DNA from: Clostridia bacterium
GTDB lineage: Bacteria; Bacillota; Clostridia; TANB77; CAG-508
DNA length: 64,000 bases
Direction: 5' to 3'
NCBI GenBank assembly: GCA_017936925.1
Contig: JAGBEP010000024.1
Location: forward strand, 59,721 to 123,720
In this document: positions 47,343 to 55,030 of the stretch, piece by piece
How positions within the stretch are numbered: the stretch's first letter is position 1
Layout: each line of letters opens with the position of its first letter
The notes under the pieces: generated by a model
Databases searched by the model: none
The model's input: only the letters and a program-made list of their open reading frames with translations
Told to the model about the DNA's origin: nothing
Made by a program: the position numbers and the translations under genes

Positions 47343-48368
47343 ATGAAAAAAGTACCAACAATGAACATGTCTCCAAAAATGGCAACAGCCATTCACACTT
47401 CTTACGTAGCTGCAGCTCACAAATCTAGCATCAACTCCGTAGAAGTAGAGGAAAATCTGTTTGCTATTTTGGACAAGTTGACATTCGTCGCCGAAAGCGA
47501 CACCGTAATTCTTGATTACTTTTTGGACAAACTATCCAAAAGTATCATCGCTCGGAAGCAAACATTTGTCGCGACCAACATGTGTACTGACATTTTGCAT
47601 GTATGCATGTACATCACAGCTTGGCTCAACGAAAAATATGATGCTGAACTGGACGTCAACATTTCAGCAAGAAGAAAAGCTCTTGAAAGCGAACTTGCCA
47701 AAATGTTGAAACTCGCCGATGCCTTTGATCCTACCCAGATCATGGACAGATTTGGAATCAGATTTGTTCTTGATCAAGGAATTTCCAAGTGCTGTTTCCT
47801 TCTGACAAAGATTGTAAACGTCCTTTGCAATCTTAACAGACAAGACCGTAGAGACTTTTTGGAGTATCTGAAAAAATTTGATGACTATACTCAGTATAGA
47901 ATTCAAAAGATTCTGGACATTCCTATGTCTCTCGAACCCTTGACACGCAAAGGGGGCTTCAACTTTGATCCAAATGAATACCCTGACATTGAGCTCCCTA
48001 CTCAAGAAGATTGGGAAATCGTCAAACATCTGAGTGGCAACATGAAATATTATTTTGACCCCAAATGGAATGGATACCAGTCTATCCATATCATTCTGTC
48101 GGTACCTTGTATTCCTGGTTTTGTCATTGAGATTCAGTTCCGTACATGGAAAATGGATATGCATGCAGAAAACGACATCAATGCATCCCATGACCTTCAT
48201 AAAGACGAAGTAAAGCCCTACACTCAATTGTTCACTCTGTCTAAAGAAGAACTCAGCGCAACCAACATTCGTTTCTTCAATTCCTACAAGAATACGCAGA
48301 ACGATAAAGATGGCATCCATCATGCTAAAGTGTTCTACAACAGACGCATGAACAATATCAGCTTGTAA
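47343..48368 (+). CDS. Stand-alone RelA/SpoT-type (p)ppGpp synthetase
   Basis: 341 residues. After a ~110-residue helical N-terminus, the synthetase core appears: ARRKALESELAKM matches the RxKxxxSxxxK GTP-binding G-loop, IMDRFGIRFVL the catalytic Asp motif, PKWNGYQSIHIIL the Y-x-SxH site, and EIQFRTWKMDMHAE the Glu motif. No HD hydrolase, TGS or ACT domain is present, as in small alarmone synthetases and toxSAS toxins. The DNA is clearly richer in G+C (~40%) than its neighbours, with different codon use, indicating transfer. It has its own extended -10 promoter. A second strand ORF in the same place is a shadow. Confidence 0.82.
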   Translation: MKKVPTMNMSPKMATAIHTSYVAAAHKSSINSVEVEENLFAILDKLTFVAESDTVILDYFLDKLSKSIIARKQTFVATNMCTDILHVCMYITAWLNEKYDAELDVNISARRKALESELAKMLKLADAFDPTQIMDRFGIRFVLDQGISKCCFLLTKIVNVLCNLNRQDRRDFLEYLKKFDDYTQYRIQKILDIPMSLEPLTRKGGFNFDPNEYPDIELPTQEDWEIVKHLSGNMKYYFDPKWNGYQSIHIILSVPCIPGFVIEIQFRTWKMDMHAENDINASHDLHKDEVKPYTQLFTLSKEELSATNIRFFNSYKNTQNDKDGIHHAKVFYNRRMNNISL

Positions 48369-48431
48369 TGTTGTCCCACAGTCTCTGATCTCTTGGTCAG
48401 AAAATCGTGCATAGACATTTCTAGCAAAAAA

Positions 48432-48466
48432 AGAGCTTGCCTACTATCACAGTAGGCAAGTTCTCT
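48432..48466 (-). terminator. Terminator between converging RelA-like and unknown genes
   Basis: A 14-bp GC-containing stem with one G:U pair (48432-48445 with 48451-48466; GCTTGCCTACT/AGTAGGCAAGT). A seven-T run follows on the minus strand, ideal for the minus-strand 48511 gene; it may also stop plus-strand readthrough. Confidence 0.85.
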
Positions 48467-48510
48467 CTAATTAAACCGCCAAATATTATAAAACTAATTT
48501 CATAATAATA

Positions 48511-49140
48511 CTAAATCAAAAACTTAGTATTCATATTCTTAAAATTCTGTAACATTTCATAAATCTCTGTTGTATAAACTCCATTGTATTTGCTAAAATC
48601 TTTCTGGGGAAAATCTCTCCAACCATCTTTTGGTTTACAAAAATCTTCAAACTCAGAAATTGCTAAATCCACGTTATTTTCATTGATTTTATCTTTAAAA
48701 ATTTTTTTCGCAGTATTAATATATCCTCTTACACAACATCCAGCCATCGCTTTAAAATACGATTTTTCTGGAATATCTGACTTCAAATAAAAGTACATGG
48801 CCAACTCATCTGTAACTTTTCTTGGATTCAATAAAATAATTTTATTACTCCTGAACACCCCATGTGGCGTAGACGGATGCATAACATCTATTAATTCTGC
48901 ATCATCCGGAACTTCAACATCATAAATTGTATCCCCTCTTACTAACCACCTTATTATTTTATCTTCAACAGAAAAATTAAACCCACCTATTTCTTTAGGA
49001 GTTTCAGCCTTAGGATTCCAATTATCAGCTATATTTACTTCACCTATTTTATACTCAAATCCATTTGCACCAGATTTATTTCCAAACATTACTTTCAAAT
49101 ATCTTTTATTATCTTTTTCATTTACCATACTATCTACCAT
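48511..49140 (-). CDS. Uncharacterised protein
   Basis: 209 residues; I do not recognise the family. It begins MVDSMVNEKDNKRYLKVMF; only a weak AAAGA site precedes the ATG, and a second ATG four codons in is equally possible. Features: a compact N-terminal half with GANGFEYKIGEVNIADNWNP, PHGVFRSNKIILLNP, and a helical C-terminal half. No signal peptide or membrane helix. It converges on the transferred RelA-like gene. Its stop lies 45 bp from their shared terminator. Confidence 0.6.
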   Translation of the reverse strand: MVDSMVNEKDNKRYLKVMFGNKSGANGFEYKIGEVNIADNWNPKAETPKEIGGFNFSVEDKIIRWLVRGDTIYDVEVPDDAELIDVMHPSTPHGVFRSNKIILLNPRKVTDELAMYFYLKSDIPEKSYFKAMAGCCVRGYINTAKKIFKDKINENNVDLAISEFEDFCKPKDGWRDFPQKDFSKYNGVYTTEIYEMLQNFKNMNTKFLI

Positions 49141-49181
49141 TTTATCTTTCTATATATCTTAAGCAGTAATTTATTTACCAT

Positions 49182-49316
49182 TTATGCTATTTCTTGTTTT
49201 ACTAAATCAATATATTTACTATGATCTTGTCTTAATACATTTAATTTTTCTGCTAAATCCTCTTGAGTCAAATTCTTATCTTTTCTCAACTTTTTTAATT
49301 TTTCATTTAATAACAT
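49182..49316 (-). pseudogene. Truncated XRE-type helix-turn-helix ORF
   Basis: A 44-codon frame with GAGGAAA before the ATG: MLLNEKLKKLRKDKNLTQED, LAEKLNVLRQDHSKYIDLVK. LRKDKNLTQEDLAEKLNV is the first half of an XRE HTH; the recognition helix (normally V-SRQ-ISKWE) is altered and the protein ends soon after. It is probably the remains of a regulator, or a small non-DNA-binding antagonist. Confidence 0.55.
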
Positions 49317-49398
49317 TTTCCTCACACTCCTTAGCATTAAAATACATTTTTATTTGATTTTTATAAATAAATAATTGTTTACATTTTTAAAATTTGAC

Positions 49399-49413
49399 GC
49401 TACTTTACGTAGC
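49399..49413 (-). terminator. Possible weak terminator hairpin
   Basis: GCTAC-TTTAC-GTAGC (49399-49413) with an AAATTTT stretch on the minus strand, about 35 bp after the GyrI-like stop. The stem is only five base pairs. Confidence 0.35.
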
Positions 49414-49446
49414 ATTTTTAATAAAACTTATTTTAATTATTAAATT

Positions 49447-49854
49447 TCACACTTCTTTCTTTGCTACTGGATGTCTAATTATAGTTTTCAACTTACTAAC
49501 ATCACATCTTCTTGGATCAGACAAATATATTTCATGATGAAATCTAGTATCTGTTATATTTATTTCATAACCATTTTTCTCTGCATAATCTTTCATCATC
49601 TTAATTGTATCAGGTTCATTATCATAAGAACCTATATGCATACATTGAACACAAATTCCATATAATAATCCTATTGTTTTTTTATATTCACCATTTTCAT
49701 CATTAGGATCTCCTTTTCCTCTTACTGCTATATAATTCATCTTTGGAATTTTTATTATGCTCGGTTTACTTTTTGGCATATAAAATTCCTTATACTCTTT
49801 TTTATAATCAAAAGCCATTCTTGTTAAATAGATGTTAGTTTTTCGAACTAACAT
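49447..49854 (-). CDS. GyrI-like small-molecule-binding protein with internal deletion
   Basis: 135 residues if started at 49854, where AAAGGAG lies only three bases upstream; the conserved family start MAFDYKKEYKEFYMPK begins 12 codons later at 49818, without a good ribosome site. The N-terminus (PKMNYIAVRGKGDPND) and C-terminus (HHEIYLSDPRRCDVSK) match full-length GyrI-like proteins of ~205-215 residues. Here the two halves join directly at IGLLYGICVQCMHIG, so about 75 residues of the middle are missing in frame. This removes much of the ligand pocket, so it may be non-functional or have a new role. Confidence 0.65.
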   Translation of the reverse strand: MLVRKTNIYLTRMAFDYKKEYKEFYMPKSKPSIIKIPKMNYIAVRGKGDPNDENGEYKKTIGLLYGICVQCMHIGSYDNEPDTIKMMKDYAEKNGYEINITDTRFHHEIYLSDPRRCDVSKLKTIIRHPVAKKEV

Positions 49855-49855
49855 C
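49831..49855. promoter_or_regulatory. 25-bp perfect palindrome at the GyrI-like start
   Basis: GATGTTAGTT-TTTCG-AACTAACATC, ten-base arms and a five-base centre. It spans the first codons of the longer GyrI-like frame, so it may be an operator or an RNA hairpin affecting initiation. Confidence 0.55.
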
Positions 49856-49981
49856 AGCTCCTTTCTTCAAAATTCTAAATAATACCTCTTATTCTTTCAA
49901 AACCTCCTATAAAACTATATATAAAAATTTTAAATATTATGTCTTATATGAGAACCGTATATCTAATTTTTAAAATATTTT

Positions 49982-50968
49982 TTATTCTTCTATAAATTTT
50001 TGTATTATAAATATTTTATCTAGTGTATTTTGCATTAAATTATTCATTATCATTTTCAAAATCGAATATAAATTTTTTTCAATATATTCTTTCATTAATT
50101 CTGAATTATCTAGTTGTAATTCATTTATTATTTCTGTATATGCCTTAATTATAATATTTTTTATTTCTAGTTCATCTTTATTCTCAAACAAATTATATAT
50201 TTCATTTAGTTCAGAAATAGAAATAATTAAATCTCGTATATTTCTTTTCACCAAATTGCAAGCAATTGCTTCTAATAATACAATTTCAAAAATATTAATA
50301 ATGAGCTCTTTAAAATTACAAGAATACCCATATAGTAAATATTCTATTTTTCGTTCTGAAAACTTCTTACAAAACATGTTTTCTAAATATATAGAATCTA
50401 GATACTCTTTAATAAATTCAACACCATCTAATCTACCTATAAGGTTATTATATAATGGGTAGTCTGCTGTAATTTTCATATCTTGTGCTTTAAAATCTGA
50501 ATCATATATCTTTAAAAATCCTTTTATTCCTCCTATGATAGTATCATTATATGTATCATTTTGAATACACAACATATTTTGCTTTACCTTAATATACATA
50601 ACTCTAATGATATTCAACATTTTATCTATTCTTTTTCTTCCTTCTTGATATAAAATTTCTATACTATTTTCCTTAACTGCTTTCACTGCTTCATCTGGAA
50701 TTTTAAAATTTTTTAAATAAATGCCTATTGTATAAAGATTAGAATTCGATATTTCTTTTACAATTTCTTCTCTAACAGAACTGCTATCATTGCCATTATA
50801 TCTATAAATTCTTTCATCTAACAATTGTAAAATCTGTACTTGTATATTTAACATATCATCATCTGTAATCATTTGATTAAAATAAGCTTCTCGAATTAAA
50901 GTTTTAAAGTAATTTCTTTCATCTAAATTTTCTCTCTTTATTATACTTATATTTTCTATTTTATTCAT
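49982..50968 (-). CDS. DUF6179-like uncharacterised protein
   Basis: 328 residues from ATG 50968, with GAGGAAG just upstream and a short overlap with the stop of the preceding gene. All-helical, no membrane segment: YFKTLIREAYFNQMITDDDM near the start, then long helices. I believe this pairs with DUF6323 in many Clostridia, by recollection of gene neighbourhoods rather than a search. Function unknown. Confidence 0.5.
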   Translation of the reverse strand: MNKIENISIIKRENLDERNYFKTLIREAYFNQMITDDDMLNIQVQILQLLDERIYRYNGNDSSSVREEIVKEISNSNLYTIGIYLKNFKIPDEAVKAVKENSIEILYQEGRKRIDKMLNIIRVMYIKVKQNMLCIQNDTYNDTIIGGIKGFLKIYDSDFKAQDMKITADYPLYNNLIGRLDGVEFIKEYLDSIYLENMFCKKFSERKIEYLLYGYSCNFKELIINIFEIVLLEAIACNLVKRNIRDLIISISELNEIYNLFENKDELEIKNIIIKAYTEIINELQLDNSELMKEYIEKNLYSILKMIMNNLMQNTLDKIFIIQKFIEE

Positions 50969-51431
50969 CTTCCTCACACTCTTTTTCATTATAATCCAGT
51001 GGCTTCCCTTTTAGTAGATTTTCGCGCATTTTATACATAATTGTTCCAGACAGATATTCTAAATCTCCTTTTGCGGTCTCATCAAAAGATTTCTTCATAA
51101 AATCAAGTAGTTCATCATCAGTTAATAAGTCCATTGTTTCATTTTTATATTCATAAAATATTTCTATCAATTCATATAAGTTTTGCACAAAATTTTCTTG
51201 ATTCATATATGGTGAATCGCAAAATTCTTTTATTAATTTATCTAATATACCTTTTCTTAATTCTATCCTACCAGTTTCTTTCAATATTTCTCTTCTTTTT
51301 TCCAAAATACTTTTAATTTGATTATCTGATAATATTAATCCATATTGACTTATATACTCATTACATTTTTTTATATCAGCAATCTCATTCTTTTCTTTTG
51401 GATTTATCATTTCTAAATAAGAATTCCCCAT
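50961..51431 (-). CDS. DUF6323-like uncharacterised protein
   Basis: 156 residues, helical and acidic, cytoplasmic. Stretches such as ILKETGRIELRKGILDKLIK and FYEYKNETMDLLTDDELLDF look family-conserved and recall DUF6323. AGGGAGGAG precedes the ATG. Its end overlaps the start of the DUF6179-like gene, so the two are coupled and probably act together. No function known. Confidence 0.55.
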   Translation of the reverse strand: MGNSYLEMINPKEKNEIADIKKCNEYISQYGLILSDNQIKSILEKRREILKETGRIELRKGILDKLIKEFCDSPYMNQENFVQNLYELIEIFYEYKNETMDLLTDDELLDFMKKSFDETAKGDLEYLSGTIMYKMRENLLKGKPLDYNEKECEEDE

Positions 51432-51481
51432 TTTACTCCTCCCTTAATTTATATACCATACTGTCAGTCTAAATAACATTC

Positions 51482-51565
51482 TTGATTTTTTTGCAATTTT
51501 GTGGTATAGTAAATAAAGTAAAAAAGAAGAGAAACACTTGATTTTACAGTATTTCTCTTCTTTTT
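51482..51565 (+). other. Promoter-like sequence followed by a terminator-like hairpin
   Basis: TTGATT (51482-51487), a 17-bp spacer and TATAGT (51505-51510) lie just before a hairpin AAAAAGAAGAGAAA/TTTCTCTTCTTTTT (51521-51534 with 51552-51565) with a T tract. This would give a ~50-nt transcript. It could be a small RNA or just a terminator beside a chance promoter. Confidence 0.35.
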
Positions 51566-51619
51566 ATATTTAATTAATATTTTTTTCTAATTCTAAAAAA
51601 TTTTCAAAAAATAATATAA

Positions 51620-51651
51620 AGAATAGATAATTAATTATAATCATCTATTCT
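51620..51651 (-). terminator. Terminator of the 51674 membrane protein gene
   Basis: A 9-bp stem AGAATAGAT/ATCTATTCT (51620-51628 with 51643-51651), with TTATATTATTTTTTG following on the minus strand, about 23 bp after the stop. Confidence 0.55.
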
Positions 51652-51673
51652 ACACTTTTTTTGGGAAAACATA

Positions 51674-52054
51674 TTATTTATTACTTTTTATATAAGCATA
51701 TATTGGATAATTCAATACACATACTATTAAGCCTATTACTCCAAATATTAGCCCTAATACCATATTTCCATCTGTCATTACTTGACTCATGCCAAATCCC
51801 ATAACTAATGCTCCAATTACGCCAATTATCCAAGTAGCAACTATTCCCCAATTTACTGGTGCATGTTCTTTCTTTGGGTGTGAAGTTTTATAAACTGGTA
51901 TAATTCCTAAAAGAATTATAAAACCAACTATTGAAACAACTACTCCTACTTTAAATAAATTCCATTCTGGTATTAAGCACATACACATTCCTATTGCAAA
52001 TATTAATCCTCCGATTGTTCCTAATATAATTTCTAATAATGTTTCTTTTTTCAT
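51674..52054 (-). CDS. Small four-helix membrane protein linked to a TetR regulator
   Basis: 126 residues with four hydrophobic segments; begins MKKETLLEIILGTIGGLIFA and continues CMCLIPEWN. Similar small membrane proteins with an IPEWN motif occur beside TetR regulators in Clostridia, by recollection. Function unknown. It follows the GYKKIE-repeat gene by 13 bp in the same operon, divergent from the TetR gene. Confidence 0.65.
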   Translation of the reverse strand: MKKETLLEIILGTIGGLIFAIGMCMCLIPEWNLFKVGVVVSIVGFIILLGIIPVYKTSHPKKEHAPVNWGIVATWIIGVIGALVMGFGMSQVMTDGNMVLGLIFGVIGLIVCVLNYPIYAYIKSNK

Positions 52055-52067
52055 TACAAACTTTCTC

Positions 52068-52361
52068 CTATTTCTTTATATTTGTTTTCTCTTCTATTTT
52101 AACTTTTCTTTCTGCCATTTCTTTTTCTTGTTTTTCTTTTCTCTCTTTTTCTTCATTCTTTAACCTTATCTTTGCTTCTTCAATAGTTTCATCATCATGT
52201 TTTAAATACTTGTCAACGAATTTATCTTCTATCTTTTTATAACCTGAAACCACACCGTTTTCTATTTTTTTATATCCGCTAACTGTACCTTTTTCTATTT
52301 TCTTATAGCCACCTACTACTGCATTCTCAATTTTCTTATTTACATCTTTTAACTTTGACAC
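52068..52361 (-). CDS. GYKKIE-repeat charged protein
   Basis: 97 residues from GTG 52361; AGAGGTGA six bases upstream decides this start over upstream ATGs at 52379 and 52448. Three imperfect repeats of (A/V)V(G/S)GYKKIE(K/N)G are followed by DKFVDKYLKHDDETIEEAK and a Lys/Glu coiled coil. No membrane helix. The family is common beside TetR regulators in Clostridia but has no known function. Confidence 0.65.
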   Translation of the reverse strand: MSKLKDVNKKIENAVVGGYKKIEKGTVSGYKKIENGVVSGYKKIEDKFVDKYLKHDDETIEEAKIRLKNEEKERKEKQEKEMAERKVKIEEKTNIKK

Positions 52362-52377
52362 ATTTCTCACCTCTTTC

Positions 52378-52472
52378 ATTATTCCAACACTTGTTTTTCC
52401 GTGTTCAATTGTATTATAATAATTCATATAACTAAAAACAATCATCAATTTTCTATTAAGTGTTGGAATAAT
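52378..52472. promoter_or_regulatory. Divergent promoter region with 15-bp inverted repeats
   Basis: ATTATTCCAACACTT (52378-52392) and its exact complement AAGTGTTGGAATAAT (52458-52472) flank overlapping divergent promoters that share a TATAAT/ATTATA region near 52413-52420. Each site lies just downstream of one predicted transcription start, as expected for operators of the TetR protein encoded to the right. Confidence 0.6.
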
Positions 52473-52490
52473 AATTTAGGAGAAATATAT

Positions 52491-53036
52491 ATGAACACGC
52501 CTAATAATCAAAGAAGAAAAGAATCTCAAAATAAAATAGAATCAGTTTTTATTGAACTATTACAATCTAAAGAAATATCTCAAATTTCTGTAACTGATAT
52601 TTGTAAATTAGCAAATGTAAATAGGTCTACTTTTTATGCCAATTATTTAGATGTTTATGACTTAGCAGATAAAATTAAAGCTCATCTAGTTGATGAAGTA
52701 AAAAAACTTTATTCAGAAGAGAGAACTACTAAAAATAACTCAAACGATTTTTCTAAATTATTTAAACATATAAAAAATAATCAAATATTTTATAAAACCT
52801 ATTTTAAATTAAATTACAATAACACTACTGATATAGTTGAGTTTGATTACACTCTTTCTAAATTACTTTATAATGATAAACTAATAGATTATCATATTGA
52901 ATTTTTCAAAGCTGGATTAAATGCAATTATAAAAAAATGGCTTGCTAATGATTGTAAAGAATCAGTAGAAGATATAAACGAACTTCTTGAGTCTGAATAC
53001 GCTGATAAAAGTATAATTAAATCACCTATAAAATAG
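52491..53036 (+). CDS. TetR-family transcriptional regulator
   Basis: 181 residues from ATG 52491 (AGGAG eight bases upstream). N-terminal HTH: IESVFIELLQSKEISQISVTDICKLANVNRSTFYANYLDVYDLADKI. The ligand-binding C-terminus resembles TetR_C regulators of small membrane-protein operons. It is divergent from the GYKKIE/membrane-protein operon, with paired inverted repeats between them as probable operators. Ends at a bidirectional terminator. Confidence 0.85.
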   Translation: MNTPNNQRRKESQNKIESVFIELLQSKEISQISVTDICKLANVNRSTFYANYLDVYDLADKIKAHLVDEVKKLYSEERTTKNNSNDFSKLFKHIKNNQIFYKTYFKLNYNNTTDIVEFDYTLSKLLYNDKLIDYHIEFFKAGLNAIIKKWLANDCKESVEDINELLESEYADKSIIKSPIK

Positions 53037-53089
53037 TCCGCTTCTTTATATTTATCTACTCTTTTTCGCCATTAGTTAAAACAAATAAA

Positions 53090-53123
53090 ATGTAGTGCTA
53101 ATTATTCTACATTAGCACTACAT
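53090..53123. terminator. Bidirectional terminator between TetR and MerR genes
   Basis: A perfect 13-bp stem ATGTAGTGCTAAT/ATTAGCACTACAT (53090-53102 with 53111-53123) between converging genes; T-rich on the minus side. Confidence 0.8.
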
Positions 53124-53183
53124 CAAAACTTATTATCATAATATAATTCATCAAACTTTAGTATTTCATATTTTTATATGATT

Positions 53184-53984
53184 TTACATTTTGTTTCTTA
53201 TAGGAATTTGAATTTCAGTAAGCCATTCGTCCTCATTTTCTTTGTTCCACACTCCATCTATATATCTTTCTCTAATTGGCTCTGCTATCTCATATCCATT
53301 TTCCTCAATCCACTTTATAAGAAAGCTATATGATTCTCTTAAGTTATTATAAGAACCTTTATGATAAATACAAGCTGCTCTTATTGGTTTAATTTTTTCG
53401 AATTTTATGGTCTCATTGGGTATTCCCATCTCTGTCACTGCTTGTGCATATCTTATTTTAAAGTCCTTTTCTTTATATTCCCCATCTAGATAATTCAAAT
53501 AGCAATAGTCTGGCTCCACACATTTAATATTAGGATTTGTCTTTTTACATTCTTCAGCAGATTGTAGTATAAAATTCACAATCTCACTAAAATCTTTTAC
53601 AAATCCTTCTTTGTAATAAACAATACAGCTAGGTAATTCCTTTATGATAACTTCTTTCTCCATATTTTTTCCCTCCAATAAATTATTTATTTGAAGTAAT
53701 TGACTATTAGAAAGAGAAATTTCATTTTCCAGTTCCTGTTTTTTCACTAATAAAAATTGTTTTAAATCGCTACCACTTAAAATACTTTTAATATTGTTAA
53801 TTGATAATCCCATTTGCCTTAATGATATAATCTTAGCCAACTCTGGAAGTTGACTAGTTTCATAAAATCGATACCCTGTATTTTGATCCACATATGCTGG
53901 AATTAAAAGTCCTTCTTTTTCATAATAGCGAAGTGTTTTTATTGTTGTTTTTGATAATTCTGAAAACTCTCCAATTCTATACAT
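53184..53984 (-). CDS. MerR-family regulator with GyrI-like effector domain
   Basis: 266 residues. N-terminal MerR HTH: MYRIGEFSELSKTTIKTLRYYEKEGLLIPAY, NTGYRFYETSQLPELAKIISLRQMGLS, then a coiled-coil linker. The C-terminal ~150 residues are a GyrI-like effector-binding domain (PSCIVYYKEGFVKDFSEI, AAIYHKGSYNNLRESY, YEIAEPIRERYIDG). This is the BmrR/Mta layout, which senses hydrophobic cations. AGGAGG precedes the ATG. The promoter at 54005 has the 19-bp spacer typical of MerR activation, so autoregulation is likely. No transporter is adjacent. Confidence 0.87.
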   Translation of the reverse strand: MYRIGEFSELSKTTIKTLRYYEKEGLLIPAYVDQNTGYRFYETSQLPELAKIISLRQMGLSINNIKSILSGSDLKQFLLVKKQELENEISLSNSQLLQINNLLEGKNMEKEVIIKELPSCIVYYKEGFVKDFSEIVNFILQSAEECKKTNPNIKCVEPDYCYLNYLDGEYKEKDFKIRYAQAVTEMGIPNETIKFEKIKPIRAACIYHKGSYNNLRESYSFLIKWIEENGYEIAEPIRERYIDGVWNKENEDEWLTEIQIPIRNKM

Positions 53985-54004
53985 AATCTTTCCTCCTTAA
54001 TTAA

Positions 54005-54035
54005 AATTTATCTTATCCTCTAAGGGGAGAGTCAA
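54005..54035 (-). promoter_or_regulatory. MerR/BmrR-type promoter with 19-bp spacer
   Basis: Minus-strand -35 TTGACT (54030-54035), 19-bp spacer CTCCCCTTAGAGGATAAGA with CTCT/AGAG symmetry, -10 TAAATT (54005-54010). The TTGACT-CTCCCCTxxxAGG pattern closely matches BmrR target promoters. Confidence 0.7.
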
Positions 54036-54130
54036 TAATTTTTATTACATCTTTTCATTTTTATTTTTCTAATTAAAATACTACAAAAGTATAATGTAAA
54101 TATATTTCTTTCAAAAGTTTTTCTCACATT

Positions 54131-54739
54131 TTATTTAGTTAAAATTTTTTTATTCCAACTTCTACTGTTACATTTTGGGCACTTCATATATCTTGTCCTT
54201 CCATAGTGCATTGAAAACAATACCTTGTTATAAGAAGGTATATATTTATAATGGCATTTATTACATTCATAATAACCTGCTATTTGTTCAATCTTAATTG
54301 CATTTGTAACTCCTATCGCAAAAATAATACCTCCCAAAATTATAAGTAAGACTCTAATCATCGAAGGCATTTCTAAAAATGATGCCACAAATACCAATAC
54401 TAAAAATGATATTGATGAAATATATCCTATAACTAATTCCAAGCTCAACATATTTCTATCACTATCTTCTTTTTGTTTCTTTAATTCTATTAAATTTTCT
54501 TCTGCCTTTAAGTCATAATTCTCCATTTTTATAACCTCCCCACTTAATAATTCATTCACACTAATTCCAAGTATCTCGCACAAATCGAGCATCACAGAAG
54601 AATCTGGCATACCATTTCCTGTTTCCCATTTTGATATTGCTCTATCTGTAATATTTAATTTTTCCGCTAATTGCACTTGTGTTAATTTTTTATTTTTTCT
54701 ACATTGAGCAATAAATTTTCCTATCTTAACTTGATCCAT
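54131..54739 (-). CDS. XRE-type membrane regulator with zinc ribbon
   Basis: 202 residues. N-terminal XRE HTH: MDQVKIGKFIAQCRKNKKLT, QVQLAEKLNITDRAISKWETGNGMPD. A linker is followed by two hydrophobic segments (~100-145), then a C-terminal zinc ribbon CNKCHYKY ... MKCPKCNSRSWNK. This HTH-membrane-ribbon layout is common in Clostridia; target unknown. AAGGAGG precedes the ATG. It lies at the edge of a gene-poor region with remnants. Confidence 0.82.
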   Translation of the reverse strand: MDQVKIGKFIAQCRKNKKLTQVQLAEKLNITDRAISKWETGNGMPDSSVMLDLCEILGISVNELLSGEVIKMENYDLKAEENLIELKKQKEDSDRNMLSLELVIGYISSISFLVLVFVASFLEMPSMIRVLLIILGGIIFAIGVTNAIKIEQIAGYYECNKCHYKYIPSYNKVLFSMHYGRTRYMKCPKCNSRSWNKKILTK

Positions 54740-54899
54740 AATTAACCTCCTTCAATTACAAATTAGCAAAATTTTGTCATAAAGTATACAAACTATTAGT
54801 AGAGTAGATTATTTTTTTCAATTCTACTTTAAGTCGAATTTTACTCTTTTACAACTTTCTTCTACAAAATCCATTTTCATCAATACCTTAAAATATAAT

Positions 54900-55030
54900 T
54901 TAACTAAATATTGACGTATCTAATTTAGCACCAAAGTTACTCTCTGTTTTTGTTTTTCTTTTTCTTGCTATATATCCATCTAATATATATGTGACTCCAC
55001 AAATAGAATATATAATCAAAAATTGTTTAT
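54900..55030 (-). pseudogene. Remnant of a CDP-alcohol phosphatidyltransferase
   Basis: About 43 codons in one frame, LILDGYIARKRK-like: the fragment reads YILDGYIARKRKTKTESNFG then AKLDT. This is the family signature DGxxARxxxxxxxxGxxxDxxxD. Stop codons lie on both sides and no start is seen. A full protein has ~180-200 residues, so most of the gene is lost. Confidence 0.6.

Noticed and set aside
47664..48323. 219-codon ORF antisense to the RelA-like gene
   Set aside because: It is a shadow frame; the synthetase motifs lie on the plus strand.
52378..52472. Small transposable element (MITE) with 15-bp terminal inverted repeats
   Set aside because: No target-site duplication is visible outside the arms and the position over divergent promoters fits operators better.
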